Shown: positions 1 through 9,770, counted from the first letter of the stretch. The stretch: 64,000 nucleotides of DNA from Bog-473 sp963755495 (GCA_963755495.1 CAVWJS010000006.1:62001-126000), one strand, 5' to 3'. Translations and numbers: made by a program. Notes: generated by a model from the sequence alone, not told the origin.

Positions 1-293
1 ACGAAAACATCGCACGTAGCTATGAGCTTGGAAAGGATACGTCGGCCTTCGGGCTGCTTGATGTCGAGGGCGATCGAGCGCTTGCCGCGATTGGCTGAGT
101 GGAAACGAGGATCCACACCACCCGCCGTCCTTCCGATTCCAGCGGTGACCAGGCCACGATAGGGGTCTCCGGTCTCGGGGTGCTCGATCTTGGTCACTTC
201 GGCGCCCCACTCGGCCATGACGGCGCCGGACATGGGTACGAATACGTGTGAGGCGACTTCAACGACGCGGACGCCGAGAAGTGGTCTGGTCAT
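1..293 (-). CDS. CaiB/BaiF family CoA transferase, N-terminal part (cut by window edge)
   Basis: Formyl-CoA-transferase-type (class III) CoA transferase that would move CoA between acyl groups; substrate unknown. Reading the minus strand from ATG at 293 gives 97 residues beginning MTRPLLGVRVVEVASHVF and containing MSGAVMAEWGAEVTKIEHP and SANRGKRSIALDIK, the standard N-terminal Rossmann-like region. It is very similar to the first 97 residues of the full-length transferase at 8044-9264, so the two are paralogues flanking the catabolic island. The catalytic Asp lies beyond the window edge. Divergent from the flavoprotein gene at 747. Family call is secure, substrate is not. Confidence 0.88.
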   Translation of the reverse strand, partial: MTRPLLGVRVVEVASHVFVPMSGAVMAEWGAEVTKIEHPETGDPYRGLVTAGIGRTAGGVDPRFHSANRGKRSIALDIKQPEGRRILSKLIATCDVF

Positions 294-746
294 ACGATGG
301 ACTTCTCGTGGTGCAGGGGGCGGGGGGTTTCTCGATCGAGACCGGGACTCGTCGAAGTTGTGCTCGGGATTGGCGCCGCGTATCCCCTCACCGGCGCCGA
401 CCCAGGCAACATCGCCGGGATGATCCCAAAGACGTTACGAGTCCCCAACTTTCGGCCAGCAATCACCGCTCCCCCTATTTGCGGATGACACTATTGCCCT
501 GCACTCCATTGCGCCACCTCGCCTCTCGGGCATGGACCGCTCTGGTCGGCGCGCCGTCTTCGCGTGATTAGTGTCGCCCATTGGGGGGACCAACGATTGG
601 GGCATCAGCCAGTTCATGCGCCTAAAGGGGAGCGACCGTACGGGCGAAGGTCAGTCTCGGAGCTCCGGGTCCACGGGCGCCAGATCGGAAGAAGATGTAC
701 AACTACTTCGATCAGTAACGACAAAAGCCAATAGGGAGGGGAAACC
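294..746. other. Intergenic region between divergent genes
   Basis: About 450 bases separating a minus-strand CoA transferase from a plus-strand flavoprotein. Open frames here are short and lack ribosome sites or recognisable domains. The region should carry both promoters, but I see no convincing -35/-10 pair. A purine-rich AGGGAGGGGAAACC just before 747 is the ribosome binding site of the flavoprotein gene. Confidence 0.5.
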
Positions 747-2441
747 ATGACCACATGGGATCGATCGGTTGACTTGGTGATCGCTGGTAGTGGCGGTGGT
801 GGCCTGGCCGCGGCAATCGCGACCTTCGATGCCGGCTTTGAGGCCCTCGTGATCGAGAAGATGCCGGTGGTCGGTGGTTCGACCGGTATGTCTGGCGGCA
901 TGATCTGGTTGCCGAACAACCCTCTGATGCGAGCCGAGGGCGTGGCTGACTCCCACGAGGACGGCCTCGCCTATTTGGAGGCGGTGGTAGGTGACGTTGG
1001 TCCCGCTTCGACGCCCGAGCGTCGGGAGATGTTCCTTCGGGCTGGTTCCGAGATGATCACCTCCTTGCAGCGCAAGGGCGTCAAACTGGTTCGCTGTCCC
1101 GGATGGGCTGATTACTACTCCAACCGCACTGGCGGCAACGAGGCGGGACGGGGCGTCGAGGGCGTTCCCTTTGATGCCAGTGTGCTGGGCGCGTGGCAAA
1201 GCAAAATGCCGACCAGCCTGGCCAAGGGCATGGGTATGGTGATGAGAACCAACGAATTGAGGGCGGTGCAGTATTTCAATCGCACGCCCAGGAACTTCGC
1301 TGAGGCCGCTCGGGTGTTCCTACGGACCAAGCTGGCCCAGTTGCAACGCAAGGACCTGTTGACAAATGGTGCTTCCCTGGTGGCCCAGATGGTCAAGGTC
1401 CTCATGGATCTGCAAGGCGAGCCGCCCATCTGGACCGAGTCGCCGATCGAAGACCTGGTCGTCGAAGACGGAAGGGTCGTCGGTGTGCGGGCTCTGCACG
1501 ACGGAAAGAGCGTGTTGATCGAGGGACGAAAGGGCGTGCTCCTGGCTGCAGGAGGCTTCAGCCACAACGCCGAGATGCGTCGTCAGTACAGCGGAAACCA
1601 GCCCAACGAGGCCAAGTGGTCGGTGGCCAACCCCGGCGACACCGGCGAAGTCCTCCAGTCGGCTATGCGGCTCGGCGCCAAGACGGACCTCCTCGACGAG
1701 GCATGGTGGCTCCCCTCGACGAGCTTCGCACTCGGTGCCGCTTCGGCATCGGTCGGTCAGGCCCGGCAGCGACCGGGGGCGATCTTCGTTGATACGAGCG
1801 GCCAAAGATTCTGCAATGAGTCGAACTCCTATGTCGAAGTGGGCAAGGCCATGTACGCCCAGAAGGCCGTCCCGTGCTGGCTCGTTTTCGACGAAGGCTA
1901 CGTCCAGCGCTATGCGGCAACCGCAAACCCGCTCAAGCGTCGCATTCCTCAGGAGGTCATCGACAGCGGAGCGATCAAACAGGCCGATTCGCTGAGAGAG
2001 TTGGCCGACAAAATCGGGGTCCCGCCCGAAGCTTTGGAACAGACGGTCACGCGGTTCAACGGGTACGCACGAAAAGGACTCGATCCCGACTTCGGACGGG
2101 GCCAGTCGGCGTACAACGACTGTCTTGGCGATCCCGGGTACAAGCCGAACCACACGGTGGGGCCGCTCGACCGGGCGCCTTACTACGCCACCGAGGTGTA
2201 CCCCAACGACGTGGGGACGTGCGGCGGTGTGGTGACCGACCAGTACGCACGGGTGCTCGGGGAAGACAACCAGCCCATTCCAGGCCTTTATGCCACCGGC
2301 AATATCACGGCAACGGTGACCGGCCGGACCTACCCGGGCGCCGGTGCCAGCATTGCAAATACGATGGTCTTCGGTTATGTCGCGGGGCGCCACGCTGCGG
2401 GCGCCCGCTTACCCGACAAACCTGGCATCGGCGTCGGCTGA
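747..2441 (+). CDS. FAD-dependent oxidoreductase, 3-ketosteroid-delta1-dehydrogenase/fumarate-reductase flavoprotein family
   Basis: A 564-residue soluble flavoprotein of the FAD_binding_2 family, which performs alpha,beta-dehydrogenation of cyclic ketones or the reverse reduction. The dinucleotide motif GSGGGG is at residues 14-19, followed by VIEKMPVVGGSTGMSGG near 35-52. The C-terminal FAD motif has GLYATGNITATVTGRTYPGAG then ANTMVFGYVAGRH, matching the KstD-like arrangement. Length fits KstD (about 560). A strong ribosome site (AGGGAGGGG) precedes ATG 747. With CoA transferases, a ring-cleavage-type hydrolase and a nitroreductase nearby, a role in steroid-like or alicyclic acid degradation is plausible but not shown; it could instead be a fumarate-reductase-like enzyme. 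Confidence 0.85.
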   Translation: MTTWDRSVDLVIAGSGGGGLAAAIATFDAGFEALVIEKMPVVGGSTGMSGGMIWLPNNPLMRAEGVADSHEDGLAYLEAVVGDVGPASTPERREMFLRAGSEMITSLQRKGVKLVRCPGWADYYSNRTGGNEAGRGVEGVPFDASVLGAWQSKMPTSLAKGMGMVMRTNELRAVQYFNRTPRNFAEAARVFLRTKLAQLQRKDLLTNGASLVAQMVKVLMDLQGEPPIWTESPIEDLVVEDGRVVGVRALHDGKSVLIEGRKGVLLAAGGFSHNAEMRRQYSGNQPNEAKWSVANPGDTGEVLQSAMRLGAKTDLLDEAWWLPSTSFALGAASASVGQARQRPGAIFVDTSGQRFCNESNSYVEVGKAMYAQKAVPCWLVFDEGYVQRYAATANPLKRRIPQEVIDSGAIKQADSLRELADKIGVPPEALEQTVTRFNGYARKGLDPDFGRGQSAYNDCLGDPGYKPNHTVGPLDRAPYYATEVYPNDVGTCGGVVTDQYARVLGEDNQPIPGLYATGNITATVTGRTYPGAGASIANTMVFGYVAGRHAAGARLPDKPGIGVG

Positions 2442-2506
2442 CGCCAGCCCCCTATGATCCGTTCCAGTATGCGCGACGACACAATGGCGGGGGAGTACGC
2501 ACCCTG

Positions 2507-3115
2507 ATGGACGTGTTCGACGCGCTTGCGTCTGCCGGTTCGATGCGGTGGCTGAAGCCAGATCCGGTCCCCGAGGAGTTCGTCGAGCAGGTGTTGTGGG
2601 CGGCGACTCGGGCGTCCAACCCCGGCAACTCTCAGCCCTGGGACTTCGTCGTGGTTCGGGACCAAACGGTTCGCCGCGACATCGCGTCGGTGATCACCGA
2701 GCGATTTGGATTCAACCTCGACGCGATAGCGGGGGAGGGTGTGAGTTATACCGATGACACGCAGCGAAGAATATTGACGGGCGTCCGGTACCTGCTCGAG
2801 CACTTCGGCCAGGTCCCGGTGCTGATCTTCGTGTGCGGTCACAACGTCTACCCGGCTGGCGCTCCCGACGAGTCGATGATGCTCTCGGCCACGCACAATG
2901 CCGCCCAGAACCTGCTTCTCGCTGCCCGCGCGCTGGGCCTGGGCGCTGCCTACACGACCTTCCATAACGGGGTTGAGGCACAGATCAAGGAACGGCTCGG
3001 CATTCCCGAGCCGACGCGGATCGTTGTCACGATGCCCCTCGGTTACCCGGCCCGACCGTTTCCTTCACTACGGCGCAAGCCGCTCGACGAGGTGGTGCAC
3101 TACGACCGCTGGTGA
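2507..3115 (+). CDS. Nitroreductase family protein
   Basis: FMN-dependent NAD(P)H oxidoreductase fold, 202 residues, the family's usual size. Near residues 30-45 it has ATRASNPGNSQPWDFVVV, the FMN-binding signature, and a C-terminal GLGAAYTTFHNG plus MPLGYPARP segment typical of the family. ATG 2507 is chosen because the family normally starts just before the DAL..R.SMRWLKPD.VP segment and a GGGGGAG tract lies upstream; the open frame continues upstream without homology. It lies 65 bases after the flavoprotein on the same strand, so co-transcription is likely. Physiological electron acceptor unknown. Confidence 0.87.
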   Translation: MDVFDALASAGSMRWLKPDPVPEEFVEQVLWAATRASNPGNSQPWDFVVVRDQTVRRDIASVITERFGFNLDAIAGEGVSYTDDTQRRILTGVRYLLEHFGQVPVLIFVCGHNVYPAGAPDESMMLSATHNAAQNLLLAARALGLGAAYTTFHNGVEAQIKERLGIPEPTRIVVTMPLGYPARPFPSLRRKPLDEVVHYDRW

Positions 3116-3130
3116 CGACGAGGTCGGCCC

Positions 3131-3943
3131 TTATAGAGACCGCGGCCAGGTTTGCGGATCGTTCCCACTGGCAGCTACGAGGTAATTGTGCAGTGTCCCG
3201 ACCTCTTGGACCTCGCAGACAACGTGATCGCCAATCGTCAGGTCTGGCGCAGGGTAGGGGGTTCCCAGCGCGAGGACATCTCCTGTCTGCAGACCGATGA
3301 GGTGACTGACATGGCTGAGCATTTCGCTCGGCGTAAAGGCGAACCACTGGGTGTTGCCCTCCTGGCGCTTCTCGCCGTTGACGTAGCCGACGATGTCGAG
3401 GCCTTCCATGACCCGCTCCTCGGTGAGGTCGCGTCGGATCCAAGGGCCCCACGACGTGAACCCGTCGATTGACTTGGCCGTCGCCCACAGGGGTGTGGCC
3501 TGCGCAAAGCCGAATTCGGTCGCCGTCAAGTCGTTGAAGACGGTCCAGCCGAAAATGGCGTCATGGGCTTCGGCTACTGATGCGTTGCGTAACGGGTGGC
3601 CGACGACAAGGGCAAGCTCGGCCTCCATTTGCACCGGTCCCGTGAGGACGGCCGGAAGCTGAACTTCACCGTGATTACCGGTGGGGAATGCGGTCGCTTT
3701 GGGCAGCCACATCGCGAGGCGTTCAGGGCCACGAACGGTGTTGGGCTCTACGAAACCCCCCATGACATTGAAGAACCGGACTCCCTCGAGTGGAGTGCCG
3801 AGCGTTACGTCCTCAAGAGGGATCGACTGTCCATTGCGGCGGTAGGTGCCGAACGGATCACCGACGATGACGTGGAACCGGTCGTTCTCGATCTCGCCCT
3901 GACACGAGGTATCGCCAATCAGGGCACGTCCGAGCAAACTCAT
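3131..3943 (-). CDS. Fumarylacetoacetate hydrolase family protein
   Basis: A 270-residue member of the FAH superfamily, metal-dependent enzymes that hydrolyse or isomerise 2-oxo-alkenedioic intermediates of ring-cleavage pathways. The conserved acidic metal-site segment appears as QMEAELALVVG near residue 108, followed by the conserved GWTVFNDLTA and KSIDGFTSWGPW segments and a C-terminal LQTGDVLALGTP. ATG 3943 is used because AAAGGAG lies 8 bases upstream; an in-frame upstream ATG at 3994 has no site. It is convergent with the nitroreductase and divergent from the binding-protein gene. Substrate not deducible; 2-hydroxyhepta-2,4-diene-1,7-dioate isomerase or oxaloacetate/acylpyruvate hydrolase activities are alternatives. 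Confidence 0.87.
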   Translation of the reverse strand: MSLLGRALIGDTSCQGEIENDRFHVIVGDPFGTYRRNGQSIPLEDVTLGTPLEGVRFFNVMGGFVEPNTVRGPERLAMWLPKATAFPTGNHGEVQLPAVLTGPVQMEAELALVVGHPLRNASVAEAHDAIFGWTVFNDLTATEFGFAQATPLWATAKSIDGFTSWGPWIRRDLTEERVMEGLDIVGYVNGEKRQEGNTQWFAFTPSEMLSHVSHLIGLQTGDVLALGTPYPAPDLTIGDHVVCEVQEVGTLHNYLVAASGNDPQTWPRSL

Positions 3944-4186
3944 TCGCGTCGTCTCCTTTACGTGAAGGCACGACTGTGCCGCGGTATCGGTCATCGGTTG
4001 AAGTGTTCCGGCCAGCCCAAGGTGACGAGCTCTGACGCCTCGTGGTGATTCTTCTGGACCTTATTCGCATCCGGACGAGCTCGCTTGTGGCCACACCCCT
4101 TGCCTTGCATCCCAATCGTCGTTATGGTGACAACCAGTTACCATTTTGGAGTCGGGGGACGCCAGGACAAGCTAGGGGGGAAGATT

Positions 4187-5440
4187 GTGTTGCTCAGTGC
4201 TTGGTGGATCCGTCTGGGTGTGGCCATATCTTGCATGGCGGGAGTCTTCGTCGGAGTGTCGGCGACGGCTGCATCAGCCGCTGGAAGCAAGGCTCCCATT
4301 GTCATTGGATTGATTACCGACGAAACAGGTGCAGCTGCTTCGGACTACGCACTGGCCCAGGACGGCGCCGAAGCCCGCATTGCCGCTCAGAATGCCGCAG
4401 GCGGGGTGGACGGGCACAAATTAAGCCTCGTCATTGAGGACGACCAGTCCACGTCGAGCGGAAACTTGACGGCGGCCCAAACCCTGGTCCAAGACCAGAA
4501 TGCCTTCGGGATCATCGATAATGCCTCGGTCGTGTACGGCGCCGCCCCCTATTTGAACAAAGAGGGGATACCAGTGATTGGTTCGGCCGCCGACGGCCCG
4601 GAGTGGGGCCAGGAGCCGAACACCAACATGTTCAGTGTCATCGGCATCAGCGACCAGCCCATCAACGGGAAGGACTACACCTACAACGATGCCGAGGTGG
4701 TCTTGAAGAACCTCGGCGTCACCAAGTTGGCACAGGTGGCTGCCAATGTTCCGACCGCCATCAATGCGGCCAATGGCATATTTGCGGCGGCGAAGCCTCT
4801 TGGCATCAGCAAATGCCTGGACGCAGTGGTGCCGCTTAGTGACGTGAGCTTCACGACCTTTGCCCTGCAAATGAAGTCATCAAAATGCAACGGCGTTGAG
4901 GTGCTGAGCACGCTTTCCACCTGTATCGCCGTGGAGAGCGCACTCAAACAAGCAGGACTCAGCAAGGTCGTTGACGAGTGTGCCACCAGCTACGATCAGG
5001 CCCTCCTCAACCAGCCGACTGCATTGGCGACCATGCAGGGCACGTACACCACGGCGCCGATCAACGTCCTTGGAAACGACATCAATGCTCCGACGAAACT
5101 CTTTCTCAGCAACCTGAAGAAATACACAAGCTGGCCGGGGGGCATTCCCGGCGAGAACATCGATTACGACTACGAGTCCGCCGACCTCATGATCAAGGGG
5201 CTGGAGCTCGCAGGCCCGAACGCGACACGTAAGGCCGTAATCTCCGATCTGCGTAAGGTCAGCGGCTATACCGCGGGCGGCCTGATCGCTCCACCGGGTG
5301 AGGATTTCACACACTTCGGAACCCTTGCTGGGGTGCCCAAGAAGGCTTGCGAGCAGGTGCTCGAGATCAAGGGTCACTCCTACGTTCCCGCAGGCAAGTT
5401 GGCGTGCGGCAATCTGGTCTCTTCGTCGGGGAGTGGGTAA
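4187..5440 (+). CDS. ABC transporter substrate-binding protein, branched-chain amino acid type
   Basis: Exported solute-binding protein of the LivK-like (Peripla_BP_6) class, 417 residues. The start is GTG 4187 behind an AGGGGGGAA ribosome site; a signal peptide follows (hydrophobic LGVAISCMAGVFVGV then an SATAASAAG cleavage region). The mature part starts APIVIGLITDETG and includes AQDGAEARIAAQNAAGGVDGH and LVIEDDQS, hallmarks of the family. No permease or ATPase genes lie next to it, so it is an orphan in this window. Its place beside catabolic genes suggests uptake or sensing of an aromatic or acidic substrate; this is inference. Confidence 0.88.
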   Translation: MLLSAWWIRLGVAISCMAGVFVGVSATAASAAGSKAPIVIGLITDETGAAASDYALAQDGAEARIAAQNAAGGVDGHKLSLVIEDDQSTSSGNLTAAQTLVQDQNAFGIIDNASVVYGAAPYLNKEGIPVIGSAADGPEWGQEPNTNMFSVIGISDQPINGKDYTYNDAEVVLKNLGVTKLAQVAANVPTAINAANGIFAAAKPLGISKCLDAVVPLSDVSFTTFALQMKSSKCNGVEVLSTLSTCIAVESALKQAGLSKVVDECATSYDQALLNQPTALATMQGTYTTAPINVLGNDINAPTKLFLSNLKKYTSWPGGIPGENIDYDYESADLMIKGLELAGPNATRKAVISDLRKVSGYTAGGLIAPPGEDFTHFGTLAGVPKKACEQVLEIKGHSYVPAGKLACGNLVSSSGSG

Positions 5441-5541
5441 GCGACCCGTCAAGGTTGAAAGCATTTACTATTCGGATTACGGTATGACTGCAAGCCTCTT
5501 GCATCGCAAGGGGAGCTGCATCGCATCAGAGAGGGGTGGAC

Positions 5542-6754
5542 GTGGCCCAGCTAGAAGTGATCATCGACGCCGACAGTCACATCACTGAACCGCGGGATGT
5601 ATGGACGTCGCGGCGTGCCGGCGAAGTACCGCGACGACGTTCCACACGTGGTGCGCAACGGCACTGCCGAAACGTGGGTGTTGGGCGACCAGCGCTTGAC
5701 GCCGGTAGGGGTGACCGCACCGGCGGGTTGGCCGACGTTCCCCCCCGAGTATCCCCAGACGTACGAGGACTGCCATCCTGGCGCTTATCTCGCCGACGCT
5801 CGCTTGCGCTACATGGACGAAGCGGGCATCTGGGCGCAGGTGCTCTATCCCAACGTCGCCGGGTTCGGCAGCCAGAACTTCCTGCGGTTGAAGGATGAGA
5901 ATCTCAAGCTTGTGTGTGTGCAGGCGTACAACGACTTCTTGCTCGAGTGGTCCTCGGCCGACTCCAACCGTTTGCTGCCTATCGTCGCCACACCATTCTG
6001 GGACGTCGATGCCACGGTGCGTGAGATCGAACGGTGTATCCCGCTCGGGGCACGAGGCATTTTGTTCACCGGCGAACCGCAGCGCTTCGACCTGCCGATC
6101 TTCGGGTCGAGCTACTGGAACCCACTCTGGTCGATCGCCCAGGACTCGGGACTGCCCATTCATTTCCACATCGGGAGCGGAGGTGACACCCTCGAAGCGT
6201 CGGGGCCCGAGCGCTTCGCCGAACACGGTGTTGCGGCCGCCCAGGCGTTCATGGCAGTCACCCTCTTCATGAAGAACGGGGTGCAGTGTTGCGACGTCAT
6301 CACCTCGGGCGTGCTCAACCGTTATCCCGACCTCAAGTTCGTATCCGTGGAGAGCGGGATCGGCTGGCTGCCCTTCATGCTGGAGGCCACCGACTACAGC
6401 TGGTTGGGTGCGTTCCGTCCGGGCCGTGAGCGACAGAAAGGCGACGTGCTGCCCTCTGACCTCTTCCGCCAGTCCGTGTACGTCACCTACTGGTTCGAGT
6501 CGTTGGCACCAAAGCACTTCTTGGATCTCGTGCCGATCGACAACGTGTTGTTTGAAACGGACTTCCCCCACACGACCTGCTTATTTGGCAACATTCAAGA
6601 GACGATCGAGAACGGCCTTGGGCACCTCGACTCGAACACCCGCGGCAAGATCCTGTGGGACAACGCGGCGCGTCTGTACCGCATCAAGGAACCGCCATCC
6701 TCATGGCGCCAGGAAACATTGGCCGGACTCGCAGCACTTGGGAGCACACGATGA
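5542..6754 (+). CDS. Amidohydrolase (amidohydrolase_2/ACMSD-like), one frameshift near the start
   Basis: Metal-dependent TIM-barrel hydrolase or decarboxylase of the amidohydrolase_2 family, about 403 residues once one indel is corrected. The first frame begins AQLEVIIDADSHITEP, carrying the DxH metal motif, and reaches DVWTSR near 5608; the reading then continues in another frame as VPAKYRDDVPHVVRNG through to 6754. Removing one G in the CGCGGCGTG at about 5609-5612 joins them as TSRVPAKYR. The later FETDFPHTTC holds the distal metal-site Asp. Its stop overlaps the start of the next, related gene (ATGA). GTG 5542 is preceded by AGAGGGG. The single indel may be a sequence error. Confidence 0.75.
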
Positions 6755-8033
6755 AAATGGAAGACATGGTGCTAGTGAGCGTGGACGACCACGTCATTGA
6801 GCCGGCGAACTTGTTCGACGACTTCTTGCCGGCCAAGTATCTCGACCGGGCCCCCAAGTTGATCTCCGATGACATTGGCGAGAAATGGGTCTTCGGCGAG
6901 GGCGAGACCCGCAACGTGGGGCTGAACGCCGTGGCCGGTCGGGTCCCCGAGGAGTACGGGCTGGAGCCCACTAACTTCGATGAGATCCGCGTCGGGCTGC
7001 TTCGATGTCGACGAGCGGATCAGGGACATGAACGCCAACGGGGTGCTCGGCTCTTTGAATTTTCCGTCAATGCCCCGTTTCTGCGGTCAGTTCTTCGCCT
7101 CACGCGTGGACGCAGGATCCCGAGCTGGCGCTGGCCGTGCTGCAGGCGTACAACGACTGGCACATCGACGCCTGGTGCGGCGCCTATCCCGAGCGGTTCA
7201 TCCCTTGCACGATCCCGCCGATGTGGGACCCCCAATTGATGGCCGCCGAAGATACGCCGCACCGCGGCCAAAGGATCTCACTGCGTGAGCTTCTCCATGA
7301 ATCCCCACGCGCTGGGGCTTCCCTCACTCCACGGCGACCACTGGGACCCGTTCTGGGCGGCATGTGACGAGACGGACACCGTCGTGACCATTGCACATCG
7401 GCTCGGGCGGTGGGGAGGCTTCAGACCTCGCCTGATGCGCCGATGAACGTGCGGATCACCTGCTCGGGCATCAACATCTACCCCACCGCGGCTGATCTGG
7501 TGTGGTCGCCCATCTTCCAGAAGTTCAAGAATGTGAAGGTGGCTCTGGCCGAAGGCGGGATCGGCTGGATCCCCTACTTCCTCGAGCGTGCCGACTACAC
7601 CTACGAGCACCACAAGGCGTGGACATTGCCGGACCTCGGGGGCAAGCTCCCGAGCGAGGTATTCCGGGAGCGCATCATCACGTGCTTCATCGTCGACAAG
7701 TTCGGAATGGGCAACCTCGGACGCCATGAACGAGGACATGGTGGCGTGGGAGTGCGACTACCCGCACTCCGACACCACATGGCCCCGCTCTCCCGAAGTG
7801 GTGTGGGACAGCGTCGCAGAACCTCAGCGACGCGCAGATCGACAAGGTCACGCATGCCAACGCCATGCGGCTCTTCTCCTTCGACCCCTTCGCCACGCGA
7901 CCACGCGAGCTGAGCACCGTCGGCGCTCTGCGCCAAGAAGCCGTAGGCCATGACGTCTCCAATCGTCTCGCACGGACTGAAGGAGCGCAAGGTGAAGAAC
8001 CTCTGGGATCTCGCCAACGCGGCAAAGAGCTAG
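6751..8033 (+). pseudogene. Second amidohydrolase_2 family gene, broken by about eight indels
   Basis: A paralogue of the preceding amidohydrolase. It starts MKMEDMVLVSVDDHVIEP and can be read to NLWDLANAAKS ending at the TAG at 8031, but only by switching frame near 6997, 7100, 7250, 7393, 7431, 7718, 7815 and 7965. Recovered blocks include CFDVDERIRDMNANGVLG, WTQDPELALAVLQAYNDW, PDAPMNVRITCSG, EGGIGWIPYFLERADY and MVAWECDYPHSDTTWPR, all typical of the family. The blocks are well conserved and nearly all lesions are one-base indels, so either the gene decayed very recently or this stretch is poorly sequenced. As written it cannot give a functional protein. Confidence 0.8.
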
Positions 8034-8043
8034 GAGCACCGTC

Positions 8044-9264
8044 GTGGCGGCTCCTCTCAGCGGCGTGCGCATCCTCGAGGTTGCGTCGCATGTGTTCGTC
8101 CCCATGTCTGGAGCGGTCCTGTCCGAATGGGGGGCCGAGGTCATCAAGATTGAACACCCCGAAACGGGCGACCCCTACCGAGGGCTGGTGACCGCCGGGC
8201 TGCACAAGCTCCACAACGGCATCGATCCGCAGTTCCAGTCGGCCAACCGGGGGAAGCGGTCCGTCGGCCTCGACCTCAAGCACCCCGAGGGCCGGCAGCT
8301 CCTTGGTCGCCTTCTGAGGAATTCAGATGTCTTCGTGACCAACCTGCGGGCCGACACGCGGCGCTCGCTGCATATAGAGGTCGACGACGTCCGCGCCGAC
8401 AATCCTTCCCTCATTTACGTACGCGGCACCGCCTTCGGCGCCCGCGGCCCAGAGGCCAACCGTGGCGGCTACGACGCCGGCGCGTACTGGGCTCGCACCG
8501 GGATGCAGCACGTCTTCACCTCTCCGGGGTCGGAGTGGCCGGCTGGTCCGCGCCCCGCATTTGGGGACGTGGTCGGCGGTCTCACTATCGCCGGTGCGAT
8601 CTCCACCGCGCTGTATCGCCGGGCCACGAGCGGAGAACCGTCGATCGTCGATGTGTCGTTGCTCGCTGCCGGGATGTGGCAGGTGCAGATCGACATCGTG
8701 AACGCCTGCCTGGACGAGGGGGGCCCGCCCCGCGCCTTCGGGAGTCGCTACGAATCCTGGAATCCGCTGATGATGCCGTATCGAACGAGCGATGGCCGTT
8801 TCATCAATCTGCAAATGCTTTCACCCGATCGCTACTGGCCCAACCTCTGCCAGGCCCTGGGCGTCCCCGAAATGGCCACCGATCCGCGGTTTGCGACGAT
8901 GGAAGCGCGCCGCGAGAACGCCCACGACTGTGTCAAAACGCTGGAGGAGATTTTTGCCGGGCGAGACTTCGACCAGTGGCGCCAGCATCTCACGTACCAG
9001 TTCGAAGGCGAATGGGTGGCCTCGCAAAGTCCCGGCGACATGGCGGATGATCCGCAGGTCCAGGCCAACGGCTACATTGCTGACGTGGAAATGACCAACG
9101 GAACGACAGTGCCAATGGTGACGCCTCCGGTCCAGTTCGACGAGCAACCCGGCCACCCCATGCGGGCCCCTGAGCACGGTGAACACACAGAGACCGTTCT
9201 GCTCGACCTCGGCTTGTCGTGGGAAGAGATCGCGGCGCTCAAGGCGGACCGGGCGATCCTGTAA
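8044..9264 (+). CDS. CaiB/BaiF family CoA transferase
   Basis: Full-length class III CoA transferase, 406 residues, starting GTG 8044 ten bases after the broken amidohydrolase. N-terminal motifs VEWG-type SEWGAEVIKIEHPETGDP and SANRGKRSVGLDLKHPEG are followed by RGTAFGARGPEANRGGYD, where the Asp of GGYDAGAYWARTG is the expected catalytic residue. The C-terminal domain has the NGTTVPMVTPPVQFDEQP segment usual for the family. It is nearly identical in its N-terminus to the partial paralogue at 1-293. The stop overlaps the start of a MarR regulator (TAATG), so the two are translationally coupled. Donor and acceptor acids unknown. Confidence 0.92.
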   Translation: MAAPLSGVRILEVASHVFVPMSGAVLSEWGAEVIKIEHPETGDPYRGLVTAGLHKLHNGIDPQFQSANRGKRSVGLDLKHPEGRQLLGRLLRNSDVFVTNLRADTRRSLHIEVDDVRADNPSLIYVRGTAFGARGPEANRGGYDAGAYWARTGMQHVFTSPGSEWPAGPRPAFGDVVGGLTIAGAISTALYRRATSGEPSIVDVSLLAAGMWQVQIDIVNACLDEGGPPRAFGSRYESWNPLMMPYRTSDGRFINLQMLSPDRYWPNLCQALGVPEMATDPRFATMEARRENAHDCVKTLEEIFAGRDFDQWRQHLTYQFEGEWVASQSPGDMADDPQVQANGYIADVEMTNGTTVPMVTPPVQFDEQPGHPMRAPEHGEHTETVLLDLGLSWEEIAALKADRAIL

Positions 9265-9758
9265 TGGCAGCAGCCAAGGTGCCGGACATCCTCTGGCTTA
9301 TGAAGAAGGCGTTCACTCATCAGCGCAGACTCGTCGAAGAGGCCATGCGCGCCCACGGGATCACAGCCACCCAGGCCGGCATACTGACCCAAATTCGCTC
9401 GTCGCCTGGACTGTCGAGTTCTGACATGGCGCGGCGGCTGAGCATCACGCCACAAGCAGTCATCGCGGCCATTGGACCGCTTGAGGAGAGCGGCCTTCTG
9501 GAGCGGTTCGACGACCCCCATCATGGCCGAATCCGCAAATGCTTCCTCACCGACAAAGGCGAGAAGGTCGCCGACGCGTGCGAGGTCTCGGCACGCGAAG
9601 TCAAGAAGAACCTTCTCGCAGCGTTCGATGACAAACAAGGACGTGCGTTCGCAGAATTTCTCACGCTGTACGTCCAAGAACGATCGCCCGAGTCGCGCCA
9701 CGCGCAGAGCGGAACATCGCGCCGTCAAGACGACGATAATGAGAGTCAGCTATTTTGA
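9264..9758 (+). CDS. MarR family transcriptional regulator
   Basis: A 164-residue winged-helix regulator. The DNA-binding core is visible as ATQAGILTQIRSSPGLSSSD, then MARRLSITPQAVIAAIGPLE (recognition helix) and the wing LERFDDPHHGRIRKCFLTDKG. Its ATG overlaps the stop of the CoA transferase, and the E1 alpha gene starts 12 bases after it, so it sits inside the operon it may control. MarR proteins commonly respond to aromatic acids or acyl-CoA thioesters, which would fit this locus. No ligand-contact residue was identified. ATG 9264 chosen over an in-frame upstream start because of the coupling. Confidence 0.9.
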   Translation: MAAAKVPDILWLMKKAFTHQRRLVEEAMRAHGITATQAGILTQIRSSPGLSSSDMARRLSITPQAVIAAIGPLEESGLLERFDDPHHGRIRKCFLTDKGEKVADACEVSAREVKKNLLAAFDDKQGRAFAEFLTLYVQERSPESRHAQSGTSRRQDDDNESQLF

Positions 9759-9770
9759 AGGAGCGCTGAG

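Noticed and set aside
1320..2393. Long antisense frame of 357 codons opposite the flavoprotein
   Set aside because: Arg/Val/Gly-rich shadow of a real GC-rich gene; no ribosome site and no family features.
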